From the NCBI RefSeq assembly GCF_030718995.1, contig NZ_CP132204.1:1922001-1986000 (forward strand): a DNA stretch of 64,000 nucleotides, given 5' to 3'. Source of the stretch: Arthrobacter oryzae (lineage in GTDB: Bacteria > Actinomycetota > Actinomycetes > Actinomycetales > Micrococcaceae). Positions within the stretch are counted from its first letter, which is position 1; each line of letters starts with the position of its first letter. Under the pieces are notes generated by a model. It ran no database searches. It saw only the letters and a program-made list of their open reading frames with translations, and had not been told where the DNA came from. This document shows, in pieces, positions 17,601-25,744 of this stretch. The translations under genes and the position numbers were made by a program.

Positions 17601-18803
17601 CTAGCGCCGCCCCGCATGCAAGGCCAGCTCCAGCTCGAACCGGGCCCGGGGGTCTTCCAGCGCGTCACCGAAGAGTTCACGCAGCTGCGCCGCCCGGTAA
17701 CCCACGGTCTGCGGATGGATGCCGAGCTCGGCGGCCACCGGAGCCCGCTGGCCCCAATGCCGCAGCCAGGAGAGGAGGGTTTCCGCCAGCCTTTCCCGCT
17801 GGGCCGGCCGAAGCCCTTCCAGGGGTTCAAGCCTGCGCTCCGCCAGTTCCGCGATGGCCGAGGGCTCGGAGCCCAGGATGATCTGCGCCAGGTGGTCGTC
17901 GGCCCAGATGGGCGGGTCCTCGGGGTCTTCCCTAGGCGGCAGCACCGAGGCGGCCAGCACGGCCAGCCGCAGCGAGTCGGGCACTTTTTCCCAGCTGCCC
18001 GCGGGCCCCACGGCAGCGGACCGGCCCTTCAACACCTTCTCCAACGCGGCCCGGGCAGAGTCGGATTTCCGCGCGGGAACAAGGGCCACGGCGTCTGTTT
18101 CGCGTTCCACCACCAGCGTCCCCGGACCCAGCTGCAGCCGGAGCCCGGCGGACCGGTCCAGCGGAAGCGTCACCACCACGAGCCTCGCCGGCAGCGACCA
18201 GTCGGCCATGGACGCGGCCTGCCGCAGGGCCGCCTCGTCCGCCTGGCCCATCAGCAGCAGTTCCAGCAGCTCGGTCCGGCGCCGGTCCACCGCCCCCGCG
18301 CGTTCGGACTGTTCAAAGGCGTAGGCCTCGGCGCTGACGGCGGACAGCTCGTCGATGTAGGCCAGGATCGATTCGCCCAGGTCCACCACAACGCTCTGGC
18401 CCAGGTCCTTCTCCATCGAGATCCTGGACATCTCCCGGAAGGTCACGCGGGCGCCCATGCGGTAGGCGCTCAGCAGCGCGTCCATGCTCCGGCCCTGGCG
18501 GAATTCGCCGCTGCCGAGGCCCGCCACAAGCTCCCGGCTTTCCTCGGAAAGTGCGGGCAGCCTGGTGCCGGGCAGCTGGAGGAACCGCTCCAGTGCCGCA
18601 GCCACCCCGCGCCTCAGGCCGCGCCCGAAGCGGCCTTCGATGGGCCTGGCATAGGCCGGAACCAGCTGCGGGACTGCATCGATGATGGCCTCCACAATGC
18701 CGGGCATCCTGGGGCGCAGCAGGTCGCTGACTTCCCGGGGCAAGGCGAGCCACGGCGGATCATACGCGGGGGTTGCGGGACTCTTCGAGGCGGGAGGGTT
18801 CAT
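17601..18803 (-). CDS. PucR family transcriptional regulator
   Basis: About 400 residues. The N-terminal helical sensor-like region (about 15-180) is followed by a CdaR GGDEF-like domain (about 200-310, LVVVTLPLDRSAGLRLQL) and the C-terminal PucR helix-turn-helix (LLSWLRHWGQRAPVAAELGI, then HPQTVGYRAAQLRELFG). The ATG at 18803 has GGAAG six bases upstream. It is divergent from a ferredoxin reductase/fatty acid desaturase pair with only 99 bases between starts, so control of that pair is the natural hypothesis, comparable in logic though not in family to mycobacterial desA3 regulation. Ligand unknown. Confidence 0.85.
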   Translation of the reverse strand: MNPPASKSPATPAYDPPWLALPREVSDLLRPRMPGIVEAIIDAVPQLVPAYARPIEGRFGRGLRRGVAAALERFLQLPGTRLPALSEESRELVAGLGSGEFRQGRSMDALLSAYRMGARVTFREMSRISMEKDLGQSVVVDLGESILAYIDELSAVSAEAYAFEQSERAGAVDRRRTELLELLLMGQADEAALRQAASMADWSLPARLVVVTLPLDRSAGLRLQLGPGTLVVERETDAVALVPARKSDSARAALEKVLKGRSAAVGPAGSWEKVPDSLRLAVLAASVLPPREDPEDPPIWADDHLAQIILGSEPSAIAELAERRLEPLEGLRPAQRERLAETLLSWLRHWGQRAPVAAELGIHPQTVGYRAAQLRELFGDALEDPRARFELELALHAGRR

Positions 18804-18889
18804 GAGAGACTTCCATAAGTTGTTTCGGGGGAACAGTTTGGAACGTTCGATCGTATGCCTTGGGAGAAGAAATATGCCTCGATCCAACA

Positions 18890-18902
18890 TAAGGTTAATA
18901 AC
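18890..18902 (+). promoter_or_regulatory. -10 element for leaderless reductase mRNA
   Basis: TAAGGT at 18890-18895, seven bases, then ATG at 18903. It sits in the divergent region shared with the PucR regulator gene. Confidence 0.6.
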
Positions 18903-20042
18903 ATGATCCGGCTCCGTAAGCTGGCGCGCGCCGCATCTGTACTGACCACCCCGCTAGCTCCAGAAGACATTCTGTCGCTGTTCAATCCTGTGTTCTCCGC
19001 CCGCCAGTTGCGCGGCGTGGTCACCAGGGTGGTCGCCGAGACGGCCGATTCCGCCACCATTTTCTTCCGCCCAGGCCGTGGCTGGAAGGCGCACCAGGCT
19101 GGCCAGTGGGCCCGCATCGGCGTCGAACTCGACGGCGTGCGGCACTGGCGTTCCTATTCACTGAGCGCACCCGCCGGCCAGGATCCCGCCATCACGGTGA
19201 CCGACGTCGGCGCCGTTTCCGGTGTCCTGGTCCGCGACACGCGGCCCGGTGATGTGCTGTTCCTGGCCCCGCCGCAGGGCGATTTCGTCCTCCCCGAGCA
19301 CCCGAGGCCGCTGCTGATGCTCACTGCTGGCAGCGGCATCACCCCCGTCATGTCCATGGTGCGCACGCTGGTGCCGCACCGTCCGGACGCGGACGTCGTG
19401 CTGATCCATTCAGCCCGGACCCCGGCGGACAGCATCTTCCGGGAAGAGCTGTCGGAGCTTGCCGATCAGTTCCCCAACTTCAAGGTCACGCACTGGTTCA
19501 CCGGCGAACGCGGCCGGGTGGACTTTTCCTCCGCCGCCGTGCTGGACGAGCTCTGCCCGGACTGGCGCCACCGCGCTGCCTATGCCTGCGGGCCGGAGGG
19601 CTTCCTGGACGACGCCGAAGCGCTGTGGTCCGCGGAAGCCGCCGCTGCGGCGGCTGAAGGGTCCGCCACTGACGGTTCCGCCGCCGGCGGAGAATCCCAT
19701 CAGCCGGAGGGGCCGTTTGCTGCCGACCCGATCAACCTCATCATCGAACGGTTCACCACCAGCCTGGCCGCCGGGGCCGGGCACGACGGCGGACTGGTCA
19801 CCTTTGAGGCCTCCGACCGCGAGGTGGAGGCGGACGGCAGCACCCCCCTCCTGGACGTCGGCGAAGACGCCGGCGTGCTGATGCCCAGCGGCTGCCGGAT
19901 GGGCATCTGCCACAGCTGCCTCACCCCCCTGCGGGCCGGGCATGTCCGCGACCTCCGCACCGGCGAAGTCCATGGCGAGCCGGGCCAACTAATCCAGACG
20001 TGTGTATCGGCAGCAGCCGGACCCGTTAACCTCGACATTTGA
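18903..20042 (+). CDS. ferredoxin reductase with C-terminal 2Fe-2S domain
   Basis: A 379-residue electron-transfer protein predicted to pass NAD(P)H electrons to the desaturase encoded next. Order: FAD-binding barrel (HWRSYSLSAPAG, about 80-95), NAD-binding domain (LLMLTAGSGITPVMSM, and YACGPEGFL), an Ala/Gly-rich linker (about 245-275), then a plant-type ferredoxin domain with ligands in SGCRMGICHSCLTPL (C-x4-C-x2-C) and a final Cys in IQTC. This matches the Mycobacterium Rv3230c-type partner of DesA3. ATG at 18903 is set by the leaderless -10. The next gene starts 13 bases after its stop with GAGGAG between. Confidence 0.93.
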   Translation: MIRLRKLARAASVLTTPLAPEDILSLFNPVFSARQLRGVVTRVVAETADSATIFFRPGRGWKAHQAGQWARIGVELDGVRHWRSYSLSAPAGQDPAITVTDVGAVSGVLVRDTRPGDVLFLAPPQGDFVLPEHPRPLLMLTAGSGITPVMSMVRTLVPHRPDADVVLIHSARTPADSIFREELSELADQFPNFKVTHWFTGERGRVDFSSAAVLDELCPDWRHRAAYACGPEGFLDDAEALWSAEAAAAAAEGSATDGSAAGGESHQPEGPFAADPINLIIERFTTSLAAGAGHDGGLVTFEASDREVEADGSTPLLDVGEDAGVLMPSGCRMGICHSCLTPLRAGHVRDLRTGEVHGEPGQLIQTCVSAAAGPVNLDI

Positions 20043-20055
20043 GGAGCACCACCGC

Positions 20056-21234
20056 ATGGCAATAGTTACCAACCACGAAGCCGAGACCACGGAAGACGCC
20101 GTTGTGCCCGCTGCGAAGGCGCGGCGCGGGGCGCTGGCCACCTCCGGCAGCCCCCTGGTCCGTCCGCCGGCCGCGGCGCACCTCTCCGACGAGCAGGTGG
20201 CTGAGCTGGGCCGCGAACTTGATGCCATCAAGGACGACATCCTGGCCAAGCGCGGAGCCTCCGACGCCGCCTACATCCGCCGCATGATCAAGATCCAGCG
20301 CGGCCTGGAGATCTCCGGCCGTGCGACGCTCCTGGTGAGCCGGAACAAGGGCGCCTGGGTTGCCGGCACCACGCTGCTGAGCCTGGCCAAGATCCTGGAA
20401 AACATGGAGATCGGGCACAACGTGCTGCACGGCCAGTGGGACTGGATGCGGGACCCGGACATCCACTCCACCACCTGGGAGTGGGACTTCGTTACTCCGG
20501 CCCGCGCCTGGCAGCACACGCACAACGACCTGCACCACCGCTGGACCAACGTGGTGGGCAAGGACAACGACGTCGGATACAACCTCCTGCGCATGGACCC
20601 CCAGCAGGAGTGGAAGCCGTTCAACCTGGGCAACCCGCTTTACAACGCCCTGCTGGCCCCGATCTTCGAGTGGGGCATCGCAATCTACGATCTCGAGCTG
20701 CAGGACTTCAAGGAGGGCAACAAGTCCAAGGAGGCCCTCACCAAGGACCTCAAGGCCCTCGGTGTGAAAGCCCTCAAGCAGTTCACCAAGGATTACGCCG
20801 CAACCCCGGCCGTCGCAATGCTGACCGGCTCCGGCAAGCAGGCGCTCTACGGCACCCTGACCGCGAATGCGATCCGCAATGTCTGGGCCCACGCGGTGAT
20901 CTTCTGTGGTCACTTCCCCGAGGGGACGGACACCTTCACCGAGGAAATGGTGGAAGGCGAGACCCGCGGTGACTGGTACGTGCGGCAGATGATCGGTTCG
21001 GCCAACATCTCCGGTTCCAAGTTCATGCACCTCATGACGGGCAACCTGTCGCACCAGATCGAGCACCACCTCTTCCCGGACATCCCGTCCAACCGCTACG
21101 CCGAGGTGGCGCCGAAGGTGCAGGAGATCTGCAAGCGGTACGGCCTGCCGTACACCACCGGTCCGATGTGGAAGCAGGTCGGCTCCACCTGGGCCAAGGT
21201 CTTCAAGCTGGCACTGCCGCCCAAAAAGGCCTGA
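20056..21234 (+). CDS. membrane fatty acid desaturase (DesA3-like)
   Basis: Di-iron acyl-CoA desaturase that would introduce a double bond into membrane acyl chains. The 392-residue protein has the three His boxes: HNVLH at 121-125, HTHNDLHH at 154-161 and HQIEHH at 333-338. Hydrophobic stretches near 100-120 and 265-290 are compatible with membrane association. The ATG at 20056 follows GAGGAG by nine bases; the upstream in-frame ATG at 20002 lies inside the reductase gene and is rejected. Second gene of a two-gene operon with its reductase and ending in a clear terminator. Regiospecificity not predictable. Confidence 0.93.
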   Translation: MAIVTNHEAETTEDAVVPAAKARRGALATSGSPLVRPPAAAHLSDEQVAELGRELDAIKDDILAKRGASDAAYIRRMIKIQRGLEISGRATLLVSRNKGAWVAGTTLLSLAKILENMEIGHNVLHGQWDWMRDPDIHSTTWEWDFVTPARAWQHTHNDLHHRWTNVVGKDNDVGYNLLRMDPQQEWKPFNLGNPLYNALLAPIFEWGIAIYDLELQDFKEGNKSKEALTKDLKALGVKALKQFTKDYAATPAVAMLTGSGKQALYGTLTANAIRNVWAHAVIFCGHFPEGTDTFTEEMVEGETRGDWYVRQMIGSANISGSKFMHLMTGNLSHQIEHHLFPDIPSNRYAEVAPKVQEICKRYGLPYTTGPMWKQVGSTWAKVFKLALPPKKA

Positions 21235-21268
21235 TGCCTGGGTCCACAACGGGCTCGATTAATTGACG

Positions 21269-21303
21269 AAAGGGACGCCTGCCATCGCGGCAGGCGTCCC
21301 TTT
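21269..21303. terminator. bidirectional terminator between desaturase and methyltransferase genes
   Basis: AAAGGGACGCCTGCC and GGCAGGCGTCCCTTT form a perfect 15-bp stem with an ATCGC loop, T-rich on the plus side and A-rich at the other, between convergent genes. Confidence 0.88.
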
Positions 21304-21312
21304 TTGTGAGAG

Positions 21313-21954
21313 CTATTCAGGGGGCTTTGCGGCCGAGCCAAGGATGTGGGCTACCCGCGGATTGCCGGGGAGGGCCGAGAATCCGAAGCGCTCCACGGTC
21401 TGCAGGGTGAGGCCCGCTGACGCGATCCCGGCGGCGGTATCGCGGTTCGGGTGGCATCCGCCGGCCAGCCGGCTCCACAGGGGAGTGAGCAGGTCCTCCA
21501 GGACGGCGAGCATGAAGTGCTCGGATCGGACATGTTCATAAAACAGCAGCAAACCGCCGGGCCGCAGGACCCGTATGGTCTCTGCCAGGACGGCTGACTG
21601 GTCCGCCACGCTGCACAGGACCAGGCTGGAGACCACCACGTCCACCGATTCGTCTGCCGCCGGCAGTGACTCCGCCACGCCGTCGTGAACTGTGATGGGG
21701 ACCCGTGCCTTGCCGGCCTCGGCAAGCGCCAGCGCCCGGAGCGTCGGGTCCGGTTCGAGCGCCAGCACGCTGGTGACGGTGGCGGGGTAGTAGGGAAAGG
21801 TGGCCCCGTAGCCCGCCCCGATTTCGACGACGGCACCATGAGCGGCCCCGACGAGGCGCCGGCGGTGGTCGGCCGCCCCGCGTGCGTCCATGCGCGGGCC
21901 GACGCGGGCGAAGTATGGACCGAAGGATGAACTTCGCGGGCTGGTTTCCGGCAT
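21313..21954 (-). CDS. class I SAM-dependent methyltransferase
   Basis: A 213-residue Rossmann methyltransferase. Motif I is AVVEIGAGYGATFPYYP; an acidic end of strand 2 (ALEPDPTLR), DGVAESLPAADESVDVVVSS and LRPGGLLLFYEHVRSE follow. The sequence resembles the METTL7/phospholipid N-methyltransferase-like group, but substrate is unknown. The ATG at 21954 is preceded by AAGGAGG. It is divergent from the universal stress protein gene and opens the metal/stress region. Its role there is not evident. Confidence 0.85.
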   Translation of the reverse strand: MPETSPRSSSFGPYFARVGPRMDARGAADHRRRLVGAAHGAVVEIGAGYGATFPYYPATVTSVLALEPDPTLRALALAEAGKARVPITVHDGVAESLPAADESVDVVVSSLVLCSVADQSAVLAETIRVLRPGGLLLFYEHVRSEHFMLAVLEDLLTPLWSRLAGGCHPNRDTAAGIASAGLTLQTVERFGFSALPGNPRVAHILGSAAKPPE

Positions 21955-22134
21955 CGGTGCCTCCTTGGTTCAGCGTGGCTGGCCGGTCTTGCTACCACTA
22001 TCCTGCATCGGATCCTGGTCCGGCCCCGTCTGGCGCAAGTGACGGGCCCGGGATCTTCGACCCTTGCGGCAAAAATCATGCGGGGAACACACTGAGAGCA
22101 ACACTGGTGAAGAACCTGACGAAGGGCGGCAGCG

Positions 22135-22584
22135 ATGGGCGGCGACGGAGGATTCAGGGTCCTGGCCGGGGTGGACGGTTCGGCTCCGTCGCGTCTCGCC
22201 CTGGAGTGGGCAGTCACGGAGGCGCGGTTGCGCCACGGCCAGGTCCGGGTGGTGACAGCGTGGGAGTTTCCGCCAGTCACCGTCGGGACCGAAGGTCTGG
22301 TCCGGGACCCGGACGTCTTCCCACAGACGGCCCGCCGCCTCCAGAACGAGGCCCTGAAGCGTGTGGACAGCGAGGGCCTGACGGTGACCGGTGAGGTTGT
22401 CCAGGGCAACGCGGCTGCCATGCTCCTGCGCGCTGCCGAGAATGCGGACCTGCTGGTTCTGGGTTCCCGCGGTCTCGGCGGATTCACCGGGTTGCTGCTC
22501 GGCTCCGTGTCCACGCAGGTCATTCACCACTCTCCGTGTCCCGTGCTGGTTGTCCGGACCCGGTCCCGGACCGGCGACGAATGA
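22135..22584 (+). CDS. universal stress protein (UspA family, ATP-binding type)
   Basis: A 149-residue single-domain Usp. N-terminal strand VLAGVDGSAPSRLALEWAV carries the Asp that contacts adenine, and the C-terminal G-x2-G-x9-G-S/T nucleotide motif is intact in GSRGLGGFTGLLLGSVS, so ATP binding is expected. ATG at 22135 follows GAAGGGCGG. The next gene begins 18 bases after its stop. The link with the metal genes downstream is by position only. Confidence 0.9.
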   Translation: MGGDGGFRVLAGVDGSAPSRLALEWAVTEARLRHGQVRVVTAWEFPPVTVGTEGLVRDPDVFPQTARRLQNEALKRVDSEGLTVTGEVVQGNAAAMLLRAAENADLLVLGSRGLGGFTGLLLGSVSTQVIHHSPCPVLVVRTRSRTGDE

Positions 22585-22602
22585 GGAGGCCGTCGCCCCG
22601 CC

Positions 22603-23064
22603 GTGGCCGACTCCACGGCGAAAGCAGCGACCGTGACCAGTGACCACTCCCATGCGCATCCGCCGGCCGGCTCCCAGGGGAAGACGGTTCCGGGGCGGAC
22701 CTTTCGAGGCAGGCTCCACGCGCTGTGGCACACGGTGGTCGGCGCGGTGGGGCTGGTCATGGGGCTCCTGCCGCACGTCCTGCATCACATCGGGCTGCTC
22801 GCCGGAACCGCGCTGGCGGCGGGATCCGGCGGGACTGCGCTGTTCGGGGTGCTGGGGCTCCTGGCGTCCATTCCCATGCTCGTCCGCCTGTATCGGCGGT
22901 TTGGCAGCTGGATCGCACCGGCGTTGGGGCTGCTGGTCTTCGCCGCCATGTTCTCCCTGTCCGCGTTTGTCATCGGTCCGGCGATCAGCGGTACTGGAGG
23001 GGATGTGACCCCTGGTCCGGAACCCACCGTGGACCATACCGGCAGTCACACCGGAGGCCACTGA
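22603..23064 (+). CDS. His-rich-ended membrane protein, unknown function
   Basis: A 153-residue protein starting at GTG after GAGGAGG. His clusters flank the membrane part: SDHSHAHPP near residue 15 and DHTGSHTGGH at the C terminus. Three hydrophobic segments are visible: VVGAVGLVMGLLPHVLHHIG, a Gly/Ala-rich TALFGVLGLLASIPMLV, and WIAPALGLLVFAAMFSL. His-rich tails and an HVLHHIG motif beside metal-resistance genes suggest metal contact, which is inference. Probably co-transcribed with the Usp gene. Confidence 0.7.
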   Translation: MADSTAKAATVTSDHSHAHPPAGSQGKTVPGRTFRGRLHALWHTVVGAVGLVMGLLPHVLHHIGLLAGTALAAGSGGTALFGVLGLLASIPMLVRLYRRFGSWIAPALGLLVFAAMFSLSAFVIGPAISGTGGDVTPGPEPTVDHTGSHTGGH

Positions 23065-23145
23065 CCAGCCGGGTGGTCACTGACCACCGGCGCGGTCCGG
23101 GAGGCCGGAGCCCTTCGCCGGGGCCAGCGGCTGTGCAGGGGTAGG

Positions 23146-23487
23146 CTACTTCGCGCCGGCCAGGACATAGCCGGAGGAGCGCACGGCCTCAGCCAGCGCC
23201 GCCCGGTCCGCGGCGCCGGTGATGCTCAGCCGCGAGGTTCCGCCCGGGACCAGGTCCACCGTTGCTGACTTAACCCCGGACACGCCGGACACGGCCTTTT
23301 CAACGGTCCGGACACAGTGTCCGCAGGTCAGCCCCTCCAGGGCATACTGCGCGCCGGAAGCCTGAACTGCCGGCTTTACTGCGGCGGGAACCGCGTTCTG
23401 CGTGTCGGCGGGCGAGCAGCAGCTGCAGCCCTGCTGGGCCGTGGAGGCCAGGGGGAGCTGGGTTCGTGTTTCGGGTGTTCCGCACAT
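23146..23487 (-). CDS. Cys-rich copper chaperone-like protein with HMA domain
   Basis: A 113-residue protein. The C-terminal 70 residues are a heavy-metal-associated domain with the intact metal loop LTCGHCVRTVEKAV (C-x2-C). The N-terminal 40 residues are an unusual Cys-rich tail (CGTPETR at 2-8, and GCSCCSP with Cys 21, 23, 24) joined by an Ala/Val-rich linker. ATG at 23487 has AAAGGA at good spacing. The promoter at 23587-23615 carries a palindrome typical of CsoR operators, so copper-inducible expression is predicted. Likely delivers Cu(I) to the P-type ATPase encoded at 27.5 kb. Confidence 0.88.
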   Translation of the reverse strand: MCGTPETRTQLPLASTAQQGCSCCSPADTQNAVPAAVKPAVQASGAQYALEGLTCGHCVRTVEKAVSGVSGVKSATVDLVPGGTSRLSITGAADRAALAEAVRSSGYVLAGAK

Positions 23488-23586
23488 GTCAGTTTTCCTT
23501 TGAAGCGAGGGATAAGAAAGAGCTGTTGCGGTTGAACGGCTGTAACGGCCCGGGCCTGGACAAACCACGTCACTGGCAACACTCCA

Positions 23587-23615
23587 AGGATACCCCCAGG
23601 GGGTATCGTTGGCAA
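23587..23615 (-). promoter_or_regulatory. promoter with CsoR-like operator
   Basis: GATACCCCCAGGGGGTATC (23589-23607) is a perfect palindrome around one central base. On the minus strand it fills the 17-base spacer between TTGCCA (23615-23610) and TATCCT (23592-23587). Its 17-bp core recurs exactly at 27390-27406. G-tract palindromes of this form are known for copper-sensing CsoR repressors. Confidence 0.75.
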
Positions 23616-23687
23616 GAGTCCGCAGGGTTTAGCAGTGCGGGCCGTATGGCTCTACCTCTCCGGTGACGCGGGGCGGAAACTCAGGGT

Positions 23688-23957
23688 ATGAGCAGCCTGT
23701 CCGGCCCGCAGCAGTTCCCGCCCCGGCGGCCGTCCCGGTCCTGGACGCAGGCCTTGCTCACCGTCTTCATTGCCGCAGCTTCCGTGTACTTGATCTCGAA
23801 CCATTGGCTGCACATCCTCGATGCCTTGCCGTACCTGGGGGTGGTGCTCATGATGGGCATGCACCTGTTCATGCATGGCGTTCACCGGGGGCACGAGGGG
23901 CATGGGGGCGCCGGTGGGCTCCCCGGTGGCGGACAAGGGGCCGGGCGTGTCCACTGA
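23688..23957 (+). CDS. DUF2933-like small membrane protein
   Basis: Eighty-nine residues. A basic N terminus precedes two hydrophobic segments, ALLTVFIAAASVYLISNHWL and LPYLGVVLMMGMHLFMHGV, and a His/Gly-rich tail (HRGHEGHGGAGG). The ALPYLGVVLMMGMHLFMHG block with following HxGH repeats is what I associate with DUF2933 proteins of metal-resistance loci. First gene of a five-gene operon divergent from the chaperone. The ATG lacks a strong ribosome binding site. Metal handling is inferred. Confidence 0.75.
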   Translation: MSSLSGPQQFPPRRPSRSWTQALLTVFIAAASVYLISNHWLHILDALPYLGVVLMMGMHLFMHGVHRGHEGHGGAGGLPGGGQGAGRVH

Positions 23958-24618
23958 TTACGGGTACAACCTGTGGTGGCTGGTGGTCATCAATTCTGCC
24001 GTGTTCATCATCTTCGCCTTCAGTTTCGTCAGGCCCAGGACGAAACTGGACTGGCGGGCGCTGGGCGGGTTTTCCGCTTTCATCGTGGCTCTGTTTACCG
24101 AGATGTATGGCTTCCCGCTGACGATCTACCTGCTTTCGGGGTGGCTGGGGAACCGGATACCGGGCCTGGATCTCCTGAGCCACAACTCAGGGCATTTGTG
24201 GCAGGACCTGACAGGCTGGCAGGGGGATCCGCACCTGAGTCCGCTGCACTTGGTCAGCAACGTGCTGATCGCGGCAGGGTTTATCCTGCTCTATCGGTCC
24301 TGGCAGGTCCTCTTCGCGGCCCAGCGGGACCACCGCCTGGCGAGCACGGGTCCCTACGGCACGGTGCGGCATCCGCAGTACGTGGGTTTCCTGACCATCA
24401 TGGCCGGGTTCCTGCTGCAGTGGCCCACGCTGCTGACCCTGCTGATGTTCCCGGTCCTGGTCTTCGTCTACCTGCGCCTTGCCCGGAAGGAGGAGCGCCT
24501 CATGGACGCCGATTTCGGCGAAACAAATGCCGCCTACCGGCGCCAGGTCCCCGGATTCATCCCCCGGTTCGGACGCCGCCCTGCCGGTACCGCGCAAAGA
24601 CCGCACGAGGGTCCGTGA
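23947..24618 (+). CDS. isoprenylcysteine methyltransferase (ICMT/PEMT)-like integral membrane protein
   Basis: About 223 residues with five or six hydrophobic segments (LWWLVVINSAVFIIFAFSF, AFIVALFTEMYGFPLTIYLL, LVSNVLIAAGFILLYRSW, GFLTIMAGFLLQWPTLLTL, FPVLVFVYLRLA). The conserved SAM-binding signature GPYGTVRHPQYVGF followed by a C-terminal KEERLM(x)8E block is that of the ICMT/PEMT superfamily. GTG at 23947 is chosen, overlapping the DUF2933 stop by 11 bases with AAGGGG upstream; the frame also opens at 23875. Methyl acceptor unknown; such proteins are frequent in copper/mercury loci. Confidence 0.8.
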   Translation: MSTDYGYNLWWLVVINSAVFIIFAFSFVRPRTKLDWRALGGFSAFIVALFTEMYGFPLTIYLLSGWLGNRIPGLDLLSHNSGHLWQDLTGWQGDPHLSPLHLVSNVLIAAGFILLYRSWQVLFAAQRDHRLASTGPYGTVRHPQYVGFLTIMAGFLLQWPTLLTLLMFPVLVFVYLRLARKEERLMDADFGETNAAYRRQVPGFIPRFGRRPAGTAQRPHEGP

Positions 24619-24637
24619 TGACCGGGGAGATGGCACC

Positions 24638-25744
24638 ATGCTGTTCCTGGCGGTGAAGAACCTGGTCCAGGAAAAGACCCGGCTGCTGATCAGCGTCGGC
24701 GGGGTCGCGTTCAGTGTGTTGCTGATCATGAGCATCCAGGGTTTGTACCAGGGCTGGAGCAACAAGATCGGCGAGTACATCCGCACCGTCCCGGCCGACT
24801 ACTGGATCACCCAGACCGGTGCGACTGACATGTTCCACACCCCCTCCGTACTGCCCTTGACGGTCCGGGATGTCCTCAAGAGCGTTCCGGGGGTCGCCAG
24901 CGCCAAACCGTTCAGCGGCCGCCGTGTCGCCTTCGCGCACAATGGCAAGGACGTCAACCTCTACGTCATCGCCGATGACGTAGAGAACAGCGTCGGGGCT
25001 CCCGCGCGGGTGGTTGAGGGGAAAGCGGTCCCGGACAAGGGCGAGATCATTATCGACCGGGTGGTCGGACGCAGCGAGAACATCAGAATCGGTGACACCA
25101 TCCCTGTCGCCGGCAGGACACTGAAGGTCGCTGGCTATTCCGAGGGCGGGTACATCCTCAGCTTCTCCTTCGCGTTCGCAACCAAGGAAGACGCCGAGAG
25201 CATCCTCCAGCTTCCGGGAGCCACCAACTTCTTCCTCGTCACTCTCAAAGACGGCAGCGACGGAAAGGACGTGGCGTCCAGGATCGAAGCGGACCCGGCC
25301 GTGGATGCGATCACCAAGGACAGGTTCGTGGAGAACAACACGAACATCGTCCGCGACACGTTCCTGCCCATCATCCTGGTCCTGCTGTTCATCGGGATCG
25401 CCGTGGGCATGACCGTCATCGGCCTGACCATCTTCACCTCAACCATTGAAAAAGCGCGTGAATACGGGGTCCTGAAGGCCATCGGGGTGAGCAATCGCCA
25501 GCTCTACACCGTCGTGGTGGAACAGGCGATCACCGCCGCCGTGCTCGGGTATGTCGTCGGGGCCGGCATGGCCCTGGCAGTCAGCGCCGCCGCCGGAAAC
25601 TATGTCCCGGAATTCATCACGGAGATCCGCTGGTTCGATGCCGCCTGGATTTTCGCCGTCACCGTGGCCATGGCTGTGGTGTCCTCGCTGCTGCCGGTCC
25701 GCCGGCTTGCCCGCATCGACCCGGCGGAGGTGTTCCGCGCATGA
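24638..25744 (+). CDS. FtsX/MacB-type ABC transporter permease
   Basis: A 368-residue permease with the MacB topology: one N-terminal helix (about 14-36, LLISVGGVAFSVLLIMSIQGL), a large extracytoplasmic domain (about 40-245), then three C-terminal helices (ILVLLFIGIAVGMTVIGLTI, AAVLGYVVGAGMALAVSAA, IFAVTVAMAVVSSLLPV). The TIEKAREYGVLKAIGVSNRQ coupling loop is typical. ATG at 24638 follows GGGGAGA. Its stop overlaps the ATPase start as ATGA, so the two form one mechanotransmission-type or lipoprotein/peptide exporter. No third component is encoded next to them. Confidence 0.9.
   Translation: MLFLAVKNLVQEKTRLLISVGGVAFSVLLIMSIQGLYQGWSNKIGEYIRTVPADYWITQTGATDMFHTPSVLPLTVRDVLKSVPGVASAKPFSGRRVAFAHNGKDVNLYVIADDVENSVGAPARVVEGKAVPDKGEIIIDRVVGRSENIRIGDTIPVAGRTLKVAGYSEGGYILSFSFAFATKEDAESILQLPGATNFFLVTLKDGSDGKDVASRIEADPAVDAITKDRFVENNTNIVRDTFLPIILVLLFIGIAVGMTVIGLTIFTSTIEKAREYGVLKAIGVSNRQLYTVVVEQAITAAVLGYVVGAGMALAVSAAAGNYVPEFITEIRWFDAAWIFAVTVAMAVVSSLLPVRRLARIDPAEVFRA

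Noticed and set aside
15963..17830. Long minus-strand frames opposite prfC
   Set aside because: prfC on the plus strand has all GTPase motifs over the same stretch; the minus products are composition artefacts.
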